Made by a program: the position numbers and the translations under genes
Assembly (NCBI GenBank): GCA_002427995.1
Contig: DIZV01000035.1
Location: 1 to 6,685 of the forward strand
Direction of reading: 5' to 3'
Source of the DNA: Chloroflexi bacterium UBA6019
GTDB taxonomy: Bacteria; Chloroflexota; Dormibacteria; Dormibacterales; Dormibacteraceae
Length of the DNA: 6,685 nt
Shown here: positions 5,556 to 6,685 of the stretch, piece after piece
Layout of the letters: each line of letters begins with the position of its first letter
How positions within the stretch are numbered: position 1 is the stretch's first letter
Notes under the pieces: model-generated
The model's database searches: none
What the model was told of the DNA's origin: nothing
What the model saw: only the letters and a program-made list of their open reading frames with translations

Positions 5556-6685
5556 CAGGTGGCCAGGTCAAGGCGGAACAGCTCCATCGGGGTGTCGACC
5601 TCCACTGCATGCTGCAGGACGAAGGCGTACACCTTGCCCCGCTCCATCTCCGCTGGAGACGAGGAGAACGACCAGCTGGGCAGATACCCCATGTCCGGCA
5701 GCGGGTGGTGCAGCAGATAGGGGTTGGCGAATTTTGCGATGTTGGTCGCTGTTTCCTGGTCGGCTGCCGTCGCGGAGAAGACGACCCCGATCTCACGGGC
5801 TGGGCGAGGATCGTTGTCAAGGTCCCCGAGCACGGCGTTGTGCCCATACGGCGTCAGGACGATGTCGTACTGAGAGGTGTCCAGACCGAGCACCGTCTGA
5901 ATGCGATTGGTCAGAAAGGCCTCGAGGGAGGTAAGCCATTCGTCGATGCGCGCGACGACGGCGTCGTCGCGGATGCCGACAATGCTGACGGTCTGGTAGC
6001 CGACGACGGCCGAGCCCTCGAGCTTGATCGTGTAGGCATCCGCGTCGAACCGGGAGCCCTCGACCCGGACCCGGCGATCATCAAGGGCGGTATAGGTGGC
6101 ATCGGTGACATCCAGCCAGCCGGCCGGCTCTCGGATCCGGAACGGATCCGCATTTTCGTAGAGCATGTGCGCGGCCACCGACCTCGGCGTGCACGCCGCC
6201 AGGTCGTCAAGGGGCTCCACCTCGAAGCCGCCCTGGTCGATGCTGACCAGCACGCCGCCCCAGTCATTGCGCGTGGTGCACAACCCGCCGCATTCCGCGG
6301 TCTTGCCGGCGTGCCAGGTTGGTCCGGGAGGCATGCCGCGCAGCAGAGGCAGCGCGGCTATGAGGGCCGCGTCTGTGCAGCGCCCAGCGAGGACCACGTT
6401 GGCACCCGCCTTGAGAGCCTGCGCGATGGGCTCGTGGCCCATGAGGCCCACGATGTGCTCGCACCCGTCGATGGTTTCGCGCGTCAACTTCCCCGCCGGT
6501 GGCAGAGCGATCGTCCTGCCCTCGGCGACCTTGCGCTGGAGGACCTCGGGGCTCAGCTCGCTGTAGATGCGGGCGATGCGCAGTCGGAGGTGTTCCTCCG
6601 CCGCGATCTGCTCGCATATTTCGTGCACCCAGTTGACGCCGTCATCCGTTCCCGATGTCCCGCACGATCCGACGATGACCGGGAT
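5555..6685 (-). CDS. Acyclic terpene utilization AtuA-like (DUF1446) protein, N-terminus outside window
   Basis: 376 codons and the stop are visible; the frame is open at the window edge, and perhaps 60-80 N-terminal residues are missing. Visible residues 1-19 read IPVIVGSCGTSGTDDGVNW, the glycine-rich family motif near the N-terminus. Further landmarks are NVVLAGRCTDAALIAALP (about 96-113), HAGKTAECGGLC (125-136), DGG-type strands in the middle, and the C-terminal HHPLPDMGYLPSW and MELFRLDL segments. AtuA of Pseudomonas lies in the citronellol/geraniol degradation cluster, but its own activity is not well defined, and many DUF1446 members have no link to terpenes. The substrate here is therefore left open. 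Three cysteine-containing motifs (C8, C103, C131/C136) are worth noting as possible active-site positions. An internal GTG at 6628 is not the start, because family similarity continues upstream of it. It overlaps DUF4387 by one base. Confidence 0.93.
   Translation of the reverse strand: MPVIVGSCGTSGTDDGVNWVHEICEQIAAEEHLRLRIARIYSELSPEVLQRKVAEGRTIALPPAGKLTRETIDGCEHIVGLMGHEPIAQALKAGANVVLAGRCTDAALIAALPLLRGMPPGPTWHAGKTAECGGLCTTRNDWGGVLVSIDQGGFEVEPLDDLAACTPRSVAAHMLYENADPFRIREPAGWLDVTDATYTALDDRRVRVEGSRFDADAYTIKLEGSAVVGYQTVSIVGIRDDAVVARIDEWLTSLEAFLTNRIQTVLGLDTSQYDIVLTPYGHNAVLGDLDNDPRPAREIGVVFSATAADQETATNIAKFANPYLLHHPLPDMGYLPSWSFSSSPAEMERGKVYAFVLQHAVEVDTPMELFRLDLAT

Overview
The window is GC-rich DNA. 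Every gene I can support lies on the minus strand, so in transcription order it reads from high to low coordinates. In that order it holds an AtuA-like DUF1446 protein (N-terminus outside the window), a DUF4387 protein, a general stress protein 17M/YflT-like protein with a glycine-rich hydrophobic core, a single-domain universal stress protein (UspA type), a CBS-CBS-BON protein, and a large RND (HAE1/SwrC-like) exporter whose C-terminus runs off the low-coordinate end.

The codon choice, the start sites with recognisable Shine-Dalgarno sequences, and an RND pump with SwrC-like motifs and no visible adaptor gene point to a high-GC bacterium such as an Actinobacteriota or Chloroflexota member. 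This is an inference from gene style. No rRNA or other marker in the window fixes the lineage.

Layout: (1) 5229-6685 is a tightly coupled metabolic pair. The AtuA-like stop and the DUF4387 start share one base (TGATG), so the two products are probably made together and act together. (2) 3883-5107 holds two stress genes, 17M-like and UspA-like. They are separated by a perfect 12-13 bp GC-rich hairpin just after the 17M-like stop, which probably ends or attenuates that transcript. (3) 2969-3610 is the CBS-BON gene, preceded by a 272-base non-coding stretch with a 7-bp hairpin. (4) 1-2801 is the RND pump, which appears to carry a single-base frameshift near position 58, close to the window edge.

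Together the middle of the window looks like a small stress-adaptation cluster: adenine-nucleotide sensing by UspA and CBS domains, and envelope or membrane association by BON and the glycine-zipper protein. It sits between an efflux pump and a catabolic pair of unknown substrate. I see no CRISPR array, insertion sequence, tRNA, rRNA, phage gene or convincing novel defence system. The most useful points for follow-up are the RND frameshift, the AtuA-DUF4387 coupling, and the hairpin between the stress genes.
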